Source: an uncultured Myxococcales bacterium
GTDB lineage: Bacteria > Myxococcota_A > UBA9042
Reading direction: 5' to 3'
NCBI GenBank assembly: GCA_937910235.1
Contig: CALENB010000047.1
Coordinates: forward strand, 16,326-80,325
Length of the DNA: 64,000 nt
The notes beneath the pieces were generated by a model. It had not been told where the DNA came from. It did not search any database and saw nothing but the letters and a program-made list of their open reading frames with translations. The position numbers and the translations under genes were made by a program. This document shows positions 38,441 through 48,616 of the stretch, in pieces (position 1 is the first letter of the stretch; every line of letters starts with the position of its first letter).

Positions 38441-40195
38441 CTACTTGCACACGGGCGGTGAGGTCTTCATCGACAAGAAACACGACGTCCCAGCCGAACA
38501 CACCTTGTAGCTCTGCCACGCCTCAGACGCAGGCTGGCTTTGCGAGCACTTGTTCGCCTCTTCTGGCTTGCCGGTGCAGCCTGGGAAGAGCTTTCGCTTG
38601 AAGCCGTTGCCACCTTCGCACTTGTACTCCGCGCCGATGCTGAAGGTGCTGCACTGGGTCCCGAGCGGCTTCAGCTTGCCAGCCGGGATGTCACAGCAAA
38701 CGCCGGCGGAGCAACAGCTCGGGTCTGGTTGTGTGGCACACACACCGTCGCCCTTGCACACGACCTTCTCGCACGCCTCGGGGTTCACCTTGCCTACGCA
38801 ATCTGCGTCGCTCTTGCAGCAGTTCGGCTCCGTCTTGCCTTTGCAGAGGCCGTCGGCAATGCAGAGCGTGTCGATGCTGCAGGGGTCGTCGTCAGCGCAC
38901 GCGGTGCCGACTTTCTTCGCTGTCCAGGCCGTCACCGACTTGCTGGTGTCGCAGGTCTGGCAGCCAAATGCCCCAGGCTTGCTGGCTCCGGTCGCGACAC
39001 ACACGCCGTCGATGACACAGAATCCAGGCTTAGGTGTCAGCGTCGCCGACGACTTCGTCGGATCGCAGACGGCGCAGCTCGCGGCCGGGTCGCCAGCGCC
39101 GGTGTCGTAGCACTTATCACCTACAGCGCACTTGCCGCTCACGCCGCTCCAGCCCGTCTGCGATTGGCTGGGTTGGCAGCTGGCGCAGTTGGGGTTGGCC
39201 AAGCTCGTGGCGCCACTCAAGTGGCACTTGCCGTCGATGAGGCACGCGCCGCTGGCGACGCTCCACGTCCCCGTGTCCTTGCTGGGATCGCACACCCTGC
39301 ACTCGCCGACGCTGGTCGACGCGGGCTCACCGCTCTTGCTGCAGATCCCGTCGATCAGGCAGGTCCCGGGCTTCGAGGTCCATGCGTCCGGGGCCTTGTC
39401 GGGCTGACACAGGACGCAGCCGCCGCTGCCCGGTTTACTGGCGCCCGCGCCGTGGCAAGCGCCGTCGATCAGACACTTGGTGGACGACAGCTTGTGCGAA
39501 CAGTCACCGGTGGTCGGGTCGCAGGCGTCGATCGTGCAGTCGACACCGTCATTGCAGTCCTTCTCTACGTCGCTGCACGTACCCTGGAGGCAGGTCGGCG
39601 TGATGCACTTGTTCTTGCCGGCCGTGCCGCAGGCCGCGTCCGAGTTACAGCAGCCAAAGAACGGCAACTGCTTGCACCACTTCTTGCCGTCGCTCGTGGT
39701 GGCGCATTTGTCGCTCGTACACTGGTTGCCATCGTCGCAGTCACTCAGCGTCTCGCAGCTGCAGGCCGCCGTGAAGTCCGCGCAGCAGTCGCTTCGCGCG
39801 ATGCAGCCGTGGTCGCAGTGGCAAGCGTTGGCCTCGAGGTTGATGCCGCAGGAGCCGGCGCAGCTCGTGATCGCGACAGGTCCCGTGTCGGGCGGTCCCC
39901 CGTCACCTGACGTCGCATCCAGGCCGTCGGTGTCGGCGCTGGCGAGACCGTCACCGATGACCACGTCGACCGAAGGTTCGACCGTGTCGAGGCTCGTGGC
40001 GTCGGAGCTGGTGTCTTGCTGAAACGTCCACCCGGACGTGTCCCCGCCAGCATCCGCGACGGCGAAATCAAGGCTGTAGACGGTGGCGTCCTTCTTCGTG
40101 CTGTCGTCTTCGCCGCACGCGGAGACGATCAAGCAGAGCGCGAACGCGCAGGTAGCGGAGAACTGACCGGTGCTGGTGGAGTTGATTCGACGCAT
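38441..40195 (-). CDS. Cys-rich repeat lipoprotein
   Basis: MRRINSTSTGQFSATCAFALCLIVSACGEDD lipobox; about five tandem ~41-aa CLIDGxC modules. Confidence 0.8.
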   Translation of the reverse strand: MRRINSTSTGQFSATCAFALCLIVSACGEDDSTKKDATVYSLDFAVADAGGDTSGWTFQQDTSSDATSLDTVEPSVDVVIGDGLASADTDGLDATSGDGGPPDTGPVAITSCAGSCGINLEANACHCDHGCIARSDCCADFTAACSCETLSDCDDGNQCTSDKCATTSDGKKWCKQLPFFGCCNSDAACGTAGKNKCITPTCLQGTCSDVEKDCNDGVDCTIDACDPTTGDCSHKLSSTKCLIDGACHGAGASKPGSGGCVLCQPDKAPDAWTSKPGTCLIDGICSKSGEPASTSVGECRVCDPSKDTGTWSVASGACLIDGKCHLSGATSLANPNCASCQPSQSQTGWSGVSGKCAVGDKCYDTGAGDPAASCAVCDPTKSSATLTPKPGFCVIDGVCVATGASKPGAFGCQTCDTSKSVTAWTAKKVGTACADDDPCSIDTLCIADGLCKGKTEPNCCKSDADCVGKVNPEACEKVVCKGDGVCATQPDPSCCSAGVCCDIPAGKLKPLGTQCSTFSIGAEYKCEGGNGFKRKLFPGCTGKPEEANKCSQSQPASEAWQSYKVCSAGTSCFLSMKTSPPVCK

Positions 40196-40342
40196 GGCGC
40201 GCGCCATTGTACGGGTTCCGCCAACACAGGCAACCAGGGGCCGATCAAAGTGACGAACCATGTCGGACGTGTGCTCAGCCTGCGCCATCGCCCAACGGCA
40301 CGAGAGAGCCACGGCTCTGCTGCGGCCTGCAGCCGGTGGTCT

Positions 40343-41620
40343 GTGCACGGTCGGGGCCAGAAGCGCCGTCGGCTGGGTCCGCGGCAGGGTCGCCGGCTGC
40401 GAGGCCGGATCGCCGGCCTGCTAGCGCTGCTCGGCTGTTTCTGCGGCCCCGTGGCGGGTCACGCCCACCTCATCGATGAGGTGGCTGAGAGCATCGTGGT
40501 CGACATCCGCACGCTGGATCGGCGCCTATTCGAGTTGACGTTTGTCCTGCACTCCGAGCGGCTTGAGGCCTACTTCCATCAAGCGGAGCAGCTCGGCATC
40601 GACACGAAACGCAGTGATCTAGGGTTCGCCCAGAGGTTGGCCGCTGGGTTTCGTTTCGGGGCGTGTGAGCTGAAGCCAGCGCCGACCGGCGCCGTGGCCA
40701 GGCCTGTACGCGGCGGGCGATTTCGAGCCTTTCGGCTGGTGGCTCGGTGCGACGCTCCGGTTGAACACGCCTTGCTTGCCCGGGCCGACTACGACCGCGC
40801 AAAGACGCGCACGACGCTCTATCTCACTGTGCGCGTCGGGGACACGCCGACCCGGCGGTTGTTGCTGCCGCCGCGGCTGTCTGGGCTCGACGTCCCACTC
40901 ACAGGCGGTGCACCCCACACGATGGCGGCGAGCCCGAAACGGCGCGCCGGGCCGCCGGCGCAGCGCACCCCGTCGCCAGCGGATCCGGTGGACTTGTCGC
41001 ACCTGCCTACGGCCGCGACCGCCACATCGGCCTGGCGTCGATCCCTCACACCACCGCCAGCTCGCATCCTGCAGATCTGGGCGGAGTCGGGCGCGCGGCA
41101 CCTCGCGGGCGGGCTGGATCACCTCCTCTTCTTGCTGGCGCTCACGCTCGCCGCGCTGCGCTACCCACGTCTCGTGCTCGGCGCGATGGCGTTCTCCGTG
41201 GGTCACATGCTGACGATGGCCGCGGCGATCGCCTGGGCCTGGCCCCCCGTCGCCGCGATCGAGGTCGCCATCGGGCTCAGCATCGTGTGGTCCGCTTGGC
41301 GAGCGCGACAGCCGGGGCTAGGCCGCGCCGAGCTGCTGGGCGCGTTTGCGTTCGGCCTGATCCACGGCACCGCGTTTGGCACCGAGCTGCGTCACCTCGT
41401 CGGCGGCAGCGAGGGCTTGCTCTGGCCGGTGCTGTCGTTCGGCGTAGGACTCGACGTCGCGCAGCTGCTCTGGATCAGCGTCGCGTTTGTGCTGTGGACC
41501 CCGATTCGCAGGCGGATTGCGCCCAAACAACCGCTACCGGCGGCGCAACGCATCGCCGGTGCGCTGCTCATCGCCGCCGGGCTGGCGTTCGCCATGCGCG
41601 CCGTGTGGCGTGCGCTCTAG
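40343..41620 (+). CDS. HupE/UreJ-like family membrane protein
   Basis: C-terminal half GARHLAGGLDHLLFLLALTLAALRYPRLVLGAMAFSVGHMLTMAAAIA...GAFAFGLIHGTAFGTELR; start uncertain (GTG 40343 proposed). Confidence 0.7.
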   Translation: MHGRGQKRRRLGPRQGRRLRGRIAGLLALLGCFCGPVAGHAHLIDEVAESIVVDIRTLDRRLFELTFVLHSERLEAYFHQAEQLGIDTKRSDLGFAQRLAAGFRFGACELKPAPTGAVARPVRGGRFRAFRLVARCDAPVEHALLARADYDRAKTRTTLYLTVRVGDTPTRRLLLPPRLSGLDVPLTGGAPHTMAASPKRRAGPPAQRTPSPADPVDLSHLPTAATATSAWRRSLTPPPARILQIWAESGARHLAGGLDHLLFLLALTLAALRYPRLVLGAMAFSVGHMLTMAAAIAWAWPPVAAIEVAIGLSIVWSAWRARQPGLGRAELLGAFAFGLIHGTAFGTELRHLVGGSEGLLWPVLSFGVGLDVAQLLWISVAFVLWTPIRRRIAPKQPLPAAQRIAGALLIAAGLAFAMRAVWRAL

Positions 41621-44259
41621 CTCTCGTCAGGTTTCGGCGCCGGCGCGATGCCGATGCGTAGATCTCGGTCGCCAACTTGGTGGGTGGGCGCGGCGTCCGC
41701 GTGGCCTTCGGCTGGCGCTGACCATGAGATCAGATCAGCGCGCGCGGCAGCTCGCCAATCGACGCTCACCGCCTCCACGTCGGCCCGGCCCTCACCCGTG
41801 ATGTACACGGCCTCCAGCGCACGACCAAGCCCGATACGGCCCTCCGTCTTGAGCTGTCTCACGGCCGCGACAAGATCGATCAGCAGCCCGCCGAGACGCT
41901 CAGCGTCCGCGTCCGCCTCGCCACCGAAGACATCGACAGCGCCAGAGCTTTCGTCCACCGGCCATGGCGCGCAGTGCAGGCTCGACGGCGCCTCGGCTCC
42001 GAACGCTGGCCGCAGCGCCGCTTGGTAGAGCTCTTCGGTGATGAACGGCAGCACCGGCGCGAAGAGGCGCAAGAGCGTCCAGGTGCCGTAGAAGATCGTC
42101 GTGCGCGCGGCCTCCACCTGCCCGGGCTCCCACGCGTCAGGGTTGCGGAAGCGGTCCTTCACGATCTCCAAGTAGTTGTCGCACCAATCTCGCCAAAACA
42201 GCTGCTCGGTCGCACGCAACGCCTTGTTGTACTCGTAGCCCTCAAAACCCGCGGTGGCCTTCAGCGTCGTGTCGATGATGCGCGCGCGGATCCAGCGATC
42301 TGCCGCCGTCGGCGTCTCGACGGTCGCGCCGGCCGGGTCGTAGGCGCCGATGCTCATGAGGGCGAACCGCGTCGAGTTCCAGAGCTTGTTGAGCAGGCGC
42401 TTGCCACCCTTGACGTCATTTTCCAAGTAGCGCAGGTCGTGGCCAAGCGTTGCACCAGCGGCCCAGTAGCGGAGCGAATCCGCCGAGTATTTCTCAATGA
42501 CCCCCGCCGGATCGACGAAGTTGCCGAGTCGCTTCGACATCTTCTTGCCCTGCTTATCGAGCCCCCAGCCAGAGATCATCACGTCGCGCCACGGCAGGCT
42601 GTCCGTGTGCATGTGGGCTTTGGCGACCGAGTAAAACAGCCACGTGCGGATGATCTCAAACGCCTGGACCCGAACGCCCATCGGGTAGATCTCACGGCGC
42701 GGCCGCTCATCGTCGGGGCATGTGTCCGGGTCTTTGTCCCAAGACGCCCAGTTCGCGTTGATCAACGGCGTGAGGGAGGACGTCATCCAGGTGTCCATCA
42801 CGTCCTGCTCAGGACGCAGCACCACGCCCGCTGGAACCTGAGCGCGGACGGAGGCGGGCGGCTCGTCGACCAGCGGATCGATCGGCAGATCCGACTCGAT
42901 CGGCAGGACCGCCGCGCCGGTATCCTCGCGGTACCACACCGGGAGCGGCACACCGTAAAATCGCTGCCGGCTGATGTTCCAATCCCACTTCAGCCCATCG
43001 ACCCAGTGGTCGTAGCGGTCGCGCATGTATGGCGGGTGCCAGCGCAGCTCACGACCGCGTTCGAGCAGCTCCTCTTTGAGGTCGAGCAGACGCACAAACC
43101 ACTGCGGCACGACCTGAATCTCGATAGGCGTGCCGCTGCGCTCACTCACCGCGGCGCGGCTGACGTTGTCCGTCATGCCGAGCAAATAGCCGTGGCGCTC
43201 GAGCAGCTCCGTGGCCGCTTGCCGCGCTTCAGGCAGCTTGCTGCCCTTCGCCAAGACATGCACTCGCTTGCCGTGCAGCGTCGGAAGCTCGGGGGTGTCC
43301 ATCTCGCCGTTGGGTCCAATCACCATAAACAAGTCGAGCTTGTGGGTACGCCACTTGATGATGTCTTCCTGGTCGCCAAACGTGCAGACCATCATCAGGC
43401 CGGTGCCGAACTCCGGGTCGACCGATTCATCTCGGATGAGCGGCACGGTGCGGTGCGCCACGGTCGACCCGTCAGCGCGCAGCTCCGTGAGCGGCACCTT
43501 GAACCGAACGTTGGGCGCGGCGGCGAACCGCTCGTCGGTTGGGTGACACGCCAAGGCCACGCAGGCGGTGACCAGCTCAGGACGTGTCGTGTCGATCAGC
43601 CCTGGCGCGCCGTCGTCATCACGATCAAAGCGCAGCTGGTGCATCGGCCGATTGATCTCCGGTCCCGGCTCGACGTCCGCCTGCGCGAGCGCGGTCTGCA
43701 TGCGGGGATCCCAGAGGATCGGGTCGGCGCGGCGCTCGATCCGGCCGACGCTCGCGAGCTCGAGGAACGACTTTTGGGCGTGCAGCGTCGCGCGCGGCGC
43801 GATCGTCGTGTAGGTCATGCGCCAGTCGACTGAGAGCCCGAGAGACCGCCACAGATCCTGATACACCTTGGCGCCGGCACGCGTCTCCTCAAGGCATAAC
43901 TTGATGAAGTCGGCGCGGCTCGTGTTGCCCTTGTGCACCTTGTATTTCTTCTCGACGTAGCGCTCGGTGGGCAGCCCGTTGTCGTCGAAGCCCATCGGGT
44001 AAAACACCTCGTAGCCGCGCATGCGCTTGTACCGAATCACGAACTCGGCCTGGCTGTAGCTCATGGCGTGGCCGACGTGCAGGTGGGCGGCAGAGACGTA
44101 GGGCGGCGGCGTGTCGACGCTAAACAGCCGTCCGGCCTTGGCAGCGGCGCTCTCGGGGTTGTAGCGGTACAAACCGCTGGCCTCCCAAGCCGCGATCCAC
44201 TTGGCCTCCACCTCGTGGAAGTCGTAGCTTGTGGGCAGTGCTGCGTCGGTCTGACTCAT
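41617..44259 (-). CDS. valS: Valyl-tRNA synthetase, archaeal/rickettsial-type
   Basis: HIGH-like HLHVGHAMSY; FDDNGLPTERYVEKK; GKKMSKRLGN; editing-domain-like DTTRPELVTACVALACHP. Confidence 0.9.
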   Translation of the reverse strand: MSQTDAALPTSYDFHEVEAKWIAAWEASGLYRYNPESAAAKAGRLFSVDTPPPYVSAAHLHVGHAMSYSQAEFVIRYKRMRGYEVFYPMGFDDNGLPTERYVEKKYKVHKGNTSRADFIKLCLEETRAGAKVYQDLWRSLGLSVDWRMTYTTIAPRATLHAQKSFLELASVGRIERRADPILWDPRMQTALAQADVEPGPEINRPMHQLRFDRDDDGAPGLIDTTRPELVTACVALACHPTDERFAAAPNVRFKVPLTELRADGSTVAHRTVPLIRDESVDPEFGTGLMMVCTFGDQEDIIKWRTHKLDLFMVIGPNGEMDTPELPTLHGKRVHVLAKGSKLPEARQAATELLERHGYLLGMTDNVSRAAVSERSGTPIEIQVVPQWFVRLLDLKEELLERGRELRWHPPYMRDRYDHWVDGLKWDWNISRQRFYGVPLPVWYREDTGAAVLPIESDLPIDPLVDEPPASVRAQVPAGVVLRPEQDVMDTWMTSSLTPLINANWASWDKDPDTCPDDERPRREIYPMGVRVQAFEIIRTWLFYSVAKAHMHTDSLPWRDVMISGWGLDKQGKKMSKRLGNFVDPAGVIEKYSADSLRYWAAGATLGHDLRYLENDVKGGKRLLNKLWNSTRFALMSIGAYDPAGATVETPTAADRWIRARIIDTTLKATAGFEGYEYNKALRATEQLFWRDWCDNYLEIVKDRFRNPDAWEPGQVEAARTTIFYGTWTLLRLFAPVLPFITEELYQAALRPAFGAEAPSSLHCAPWPVDESSGAVDVFGGEADADAERLGGLLIDLVAAVRQLKTEGRIGLGRALEAVYITGEGRADVEAVSVDWRAAARADLISWSAPAEGHADAAPTHQVGDRDLRIGIAPAPKPDES

Positions 44260-44525
44260 CGCGTGCGCTCCAATTGTGGCATCAGTGAGGGCCTCAGCGC
44301 CCGGAAAGCGCGGCAGGCTAGCCTGTACCTCTCCGCAGACGCAACGACCGAGGGCGCGCCCACGAATTTGGGCCCGTTGACGTCCCTTGAACCGCGCGGT
44401 GCGGTAGGCTCGGCTAGGTGGCCGGCCTGAGGGCCTTGGCGTCCGCCGACAGGCGTGAACGACTGCGGCAGACCAACACCTGAGCCGCGCAACAATCCAG
44501 CGCCGTCTCGGGCCACGGAGTGGGT

Positions 44526-45173
44526 ATGGAAGGCACAAGTCAGCTGGCGGAGTGGTTGCCCAACGTCGTGATCGCGCAGCTACAGCAGGGCGCCGACCTA
44601 CCCTCTGCGGGGGTCGCTGACGCGGTGGGCGTCGCCGTCACCGCGACTGTCTTCATGGTGATCGTGCAGATGACTGGGGCTGTGCTGCGTGGGCTGCGAA
44701 ACGCCATGGCGGGGCGCAGCCTCGTCGTGCGGGCCGATGGCTTCCTTGGCGGGCTGCGTCGCCTAGCTGCCTTGGCCGTTGTGGCGATCCCTTGGTACCA
44801 CGTGGCGCGGATCCCGATCGAGGGGGTGTTGACGACCCACGCCACAGATCAGGCCCTCCTGGCTGGTTTGGCGTGGCTGGTGTTGGGCGCCGTTGATCAC
44901 AAGGCCCTCTGGCTTGACCTCCGTGAGGGTGTGGTGCGCGCGCGGCGTGGATTTGCAGTCTTTCGGCGCCATGACCTCGTGCTGAACCTGAACCAGGTCT
45001 TCCGCACAGCGGGTGGCCGGCCGGTGGGAAACCTGGCGCAACTCGGCGACCGGCGCGTGTCGATCGACGCGGCGGCCATCAGCGCGCTGGCCGCCTTCCA
45101 GGGCGGCGACGAGCAGGCGCGTCGCTATCTCGAAGCTGTGGTGGTGAAGGCGGGCGGGCGCGTGACGCGATAG
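44526..45173 (+). CDS. Hypothetical membrane protein
   Basis: MEGTSQLAEWLPNVVIAQLQQGADLPSAGVADAVGVAVTATVFMVIVQMTGAVLRGL; hydrophobic N-terminal half. Confidence 0.5.
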   Translation: MEGTSQLAEWLPNVVIAQLQQGADLPSAGVADAVGVAVTATVFMVIVQMTGAVLRGLRNAMAGRSLVVRADGFLGGLRRLAALAVVAIPWYHVARIPIEGVLTTHATDQALLAGLAWLVLGAVDHKALWLDLREGVVRARRGFAVFRRHDLVLNLNQVFRTAGGRPVGNLAQLGDRRVSIDAAAISALAAFQGGDEQARRYLEAVVVKAGGRVTR

Positions 45174-45219
45174 CCCCACGTCCCTGCGTGGCGCGTGACG
45201 GGGCTGGCACCCCGGAAAC

Positions 45220-47175
45220 TCAGCTGAATCGCGTGACCAGCCACCAAGCGGTACCGGCCACGGCGGCCAACGCTGCGACGATCGCGCCGACCATCAACAC
45301 GGTCGACACCAGACTCCGCGGCGCCTCGACCGCCGGCGCAGCTGGCGCGGCGGCAGGGCCGGTAGACGAGCGGCGGCGCCGCGCTGCAGCCCCGGGTGGC
45401 GCGGCAGGCACAGGTGTTTGCGCGGCTGTCCGGATGGCGGACGTGTCCAGCGGCGCGCGCACGGAAGGGGCGACGACCTTGAGGTCCCGCCGGGTGAGCG
45501 CGCTCTCCGTCTCGGCGGCTGGTTTGGCGCGGCCGCTCCCCGCGGTCGCTGGCGTAGGTGGCGCTGGAATGGGGGGCCCTGCGGTGCGGGGCCCTGGCGA
45601 GGAGGGCCCTGGCGAGGAGGGCCCTGGCGAGGAGGGCCCTGGCGCCGCTGCCGCCGCGTCACTCGCGCCGGCAGCGGCGAGCGTCTCACGGCGCAGCTTG
45701 CTCTGCAGACGCGCGCGACTCACTGGCGGCGGAGGTACATTGCGAATCACGATGGACGACGGCGCCGACACGGCACGTGCAGCCGTTGGCGGTCGCGGAG
45801 CTGGCGTCGCCGGTGGCGCTGCGATCGCGGCGAGCGCCTCCGATGCCTTGGTCCGGTTGGCTTCTCGCTCAGCGAGCGCCGCGCGCACTTGGACTGCCAG
45901 ACCAGCGCCGATGAGCGTCGCCGCACCTAGCCCAGCGGCGCCGGGCAAGTCCGCTGGCATCGACGCGGACTCTTGCGCGGCGTCGCTGTGCGGCGTCTCG
46001 CTAGCCGTCGAGTCCGCCGCGCCAGAGAATGATCCGGGAAGATCCGCAAAAACCACCGGCAAGTCAGGCGGCGGGGACGCGCCTGGGAACGCGGGCGGCA
46101 TGTCCAGCAACGGCGGCGGGCCTTCCTCGCTCAGACCAGCCGGCAGGTCGACGGGCGAAGGCGCCGAGAGCGGCGGCGGTTGATCCGACGTGCTGCCTCC
46201 GGCCGCGCCGGCTCGCCGAAACGCCTCGATATCGGCCTCGGAGACCTGCGGTCGCACCTCGGTCGGAGGCGCACGGGAGGGCGCGCGCCGCGTCTCGTCG
46301 ATCATGCGCTCGAGCATGTGCTCGACCACTGTCGCCGATTCGGGCCGCTCGCTCTCCTTTTTCGCCAGCAACCCGTCGACGAGCTCCGAGAGTCCGTCGG
46401 GAAGCCAGATGCCGAGCGCGCTGAGCTTTGGCGGCTCAGACCGCGCGTGCTGCAGCAGAATGTCGATCACAGAGTCGCCATCAAACGGAGGCTGTCCGGC
46501 GATGCATTCGTACAGCACGGCGCCGAGGGCGTAGAGATCGGTCTGCGTACACACCGTGCGGCCCTCTACTTGCTCAGGGGCCATGTAGTGGGGCGTACCG
46601 AACACCGAGCCGGCGCGTGTCAACGCCGCTGTGACCATCGCCGAGGGCAGCTTGGCGATGCTGAAGTCGAGCATCTTGATGTAGTCGCCGCCCGACTCCG
46701 TGTCGATCAGGAACAGGTTCTCTGGCTTGATGTCCCGGTGGATAATCCCCGCACGATGGGCGACGGCGAGGCCGGAGGCGACTTGACGGGCGATCTCCAG
46801 CGAGCGCAGCACATCGATGGCGCCGACCTGCTCCATGACGTCGGACAGCTCGGAGCCGACCAGCACCTCCATGACGATGTAGACCATGCCATCGGCGGTG
46901 CCGACGTCGTGCATCGTGATGATGTGAGGGTGGTGGAGTTGTCCCGCAGCGCGCGCCTCGCGAATCAGTCGCTTCGCGGCGACAGGGTCCTTGGCGATGT
47001 CCGTCCGCAGCACTTTGATCGCCACACTGCGGCCAAAACTGCGGTCCTGCGCCTTGTAGACAACGGCCATTCCGCCTTTGCCCAGGCGACCTTGGATCTC
47101 GTAGCGATCGGCGAGCACCTGCCCGATCATACGGTCTTTCTTCGTCTTTCGCGGGTTCGCGGACGGGTCGGCCAT
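45220..47175 (-). CDS. Transmembrane serine/threonine protein kinase with Pro/Ala-rich linker
   Basis: [48 protein letters not shown]-terminal [27 protein letters not shown]. Confidence 0.92.
   Translation of the reverse strand: MADPSANPRKTKKDRMIGQVLADRYEIQGRLGKGGMAVVYKAQDRSFGRSVAIKVLRTDIAKDPVAAKRLIREARAAGQLHHPHIITMHDVGTADGMVYIVMEVLVGSELSDVMEQVGAIDVLRSLEIARQVASGLAVAHRAGIIHRDIKPENLFLIDTESGGDYIKMLDFSIAKLPSAMVTAALTRAGSVFGTPHYMAPEQVEGRTVCTQTDLYALGAVLYECIAGQPPFDGDSVIDILLQHARSEPPKLSALGIWLPDGLSELVDGLLAKKESERPESATVVEHMLERMIDETRRAPSRAPPTEVRPQVSEADIEAFRRAGAAGGSTSDQPPPLSAPSPVDLPAGLSEEGPPPLLDMPPAFPGASPPPDLPVVFADLPGSFSGAADSTASETPHSDAAQESASMPADLPGAAGLGAATLIGAGLAVQVRAALAEREANRTKASEALAAIAAPPATPAPRPPTAARAVSAPSSIVIRNVPPPPVSRARLQSKLRRETLAAAGASDAAAAAPGPSSPGPSSPGPSSPGPRTAGPPIPAPPTPATAGSGRAKPAAETESALTRRDLKVVAPSVRAPLDTSAIRTAAQTPVPAAPPGAAARRRRSSTGPAAAPAAPAVEAPRSLVSTVLMVGAIVAALAAVAGTAWWLVTRFS
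45591..45646. repeat. 15-bp perfect tandem repeat in the kinase linker
   Basis: gccctggcgaggagg x3 plus partial copy; encodes PGPSS repeats. Confidence 0.97.
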
Positions 47176-47429
47176 GCGCGCCTCCAGTGGGTGCAGACAG
47201 TAGACCGCGCGGGGCGGCGGCGCAATACACGCCGCGCCCGGTCACGCGGGACGCGGATGCCACGCTGGCGCGCCAAACCGTGTCGAATCAGGGACCTGCG
47301 GCGAACGACCGGGACGCCGTGTCAGCGGCGGTGACGAAGAAGATCGATGTCGTGTGGGACGCTTCGACATCGTCGTTGACGGACGCTCCGGAATCCGTAG
47401 ACTCTGCCGCCCTACTCCGAGGAGACATC

Positions 47430-47651
47430 ATGGCTCGTATCACGATTGAAGACTGCTTGGACAACGTACCGAATCGCTTCGCGCTGGTCATGCTGACCGC
47501 GAAACGCGCGCGCCAGCTACGTGTAGGTGAAGGTCCGAGCATCGAAGCCCGCAAAAACAAGGAGTGCGTGACGGCGCTCCGCGAGGCCGCTCACGGTCAT
47601 CTCCGGTTCACGGAGGCCGTCGGTCCGATGATCGAGCGCCGAGAGCGCTAG
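47430..47651 (+). CDS. rpoZ: DNA-directed RNA polymerase subunit omega
   Basis: [56 protein letters not shown]. Confidence 0.92.
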   Translation: MARITIEDCLDNVPNRFALVMLTAKRARQLRVGEGPSIEARKNKECVTALREAAHGHLRFTEAVGPMIERRER

Positions 47652-47723
47652 TCAGCGCCCATTCGGTCCGATCCGCGCCCCGTGCGCCCGTGACGCCGCC
47701 TCTGCCCCATACGCCGTGCGTTG

Positions 47724-48416
47724 CTAGGGTCTCCCGCGACAGCCGTGCCGTTCAAGCCGCGCCTTCGCCGCGAGCACACGCTCCGCATACCACGTGTTGA
47801 AAGGCAGCGCGCCCTTGCGCCACGCGGCGCTGATGCGTCCGGCGCCAGCGTTGTAGGCGCACAAGGCGTAGACCATCTTCCCGTCGAACCGGGCGAGCAG
47901 TCGCTTCAGCAGCGCCGCGGCGGCTGGGAACGCGCAGCTGGGTCGCTCTGGCGAGTGACAGCCGAACGCGCGGGACGTGCGGGGCATGAGTTGCATGGGC
48001 CCCCGGGCGCCTGCTGCGGAGCGGGCCCGAGGCTGGAAGTCGCTCTCCACCCAAGCCAGAGCCAGCAGCAGCTTGGGCGCCAAACCCGCCTCCCGGCCGG
48101 CTTCTCGGGCGTTTTGTGACCAGGCAACGCAGACCTCAGACCGAATCATGCGCAGGTGCATGGGCCGACTGCGTGCCTGTGCGGGGACGTGTCCGAGAGG
48201 CGCCATGGCCGAATCATCCACAACCGCGACCGGGCGCTGGTGGCGTCCGGCACTTGGGCCGCGCCGCGGGCTGTGACGCCTCGCCGCATGACGGTCCGGG
48301 CGCTGCGCGATGTCGGCCGTTTGGCCTGCCCCGCAGGCGCTGACCGCAGTCAGCAGCACCGCGGCGACCAGCGCTCGTCTCAATGCCGCGTTTAGGCGAG
48401 GAAACCAAGTCATCAT
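47724..48416 (-). CDS. Lytic transglycosylase (SLT-like) lipoprotein
   Basis: LTAVSACGAG lipobox; LLLALAWVESDFQPRARSAAGARGPMQLMPRTSRAFG...YNAGAGRI. Confidence 0.85.
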   Translation of the reverse strand: MMTWFPRLNAALRRALVAAVLLTAVSACGAGQTADIAQRPDRHAARRHSPRRGPSAGRHQRPVAVVDDSAMAPLGHVPAQARSRPMHLRMIRSEVCVAWSQNAREAGREAGLAPKLLLALAWVESDFQPRARSAAGARGPMQLMPRTSRAFGCHSPERPSCAFPAAAALLKRLLARFDGKMVYALCAYNAGAGRISAAWRKGALPFNTWYAERVLAAKARLERHGCRGRP

Positions 48417-48616
48417 CACCCTTTGGCGCACTACTTCTCTGGCCGAAAAGCCCCGGACTCCGGTCGGCGGGTGCGTCGCACACCTGCGCTGTTCCGAGCG
48501 GATACGACCAGACTGCCGCAAATCGAGGCGTTGCGCAGAAAAGCGCATGGCTTGTGGAGTCTGCCTCTGCTAGCTTGCCGGCCCCAAACGCCAAGTTTGC
48601 AGACACGGAGAGCGAG

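Noticed and set aside
41974-43833. 619-aa plus-strand ORF
   Set aside because: Antisense to valS, no recognisable domain; high-GC shadow frame
44260-44525. Possible T-box leader upstream of valS
   Set aside because: No recognisable T-box sequence or specifier hairpin seen
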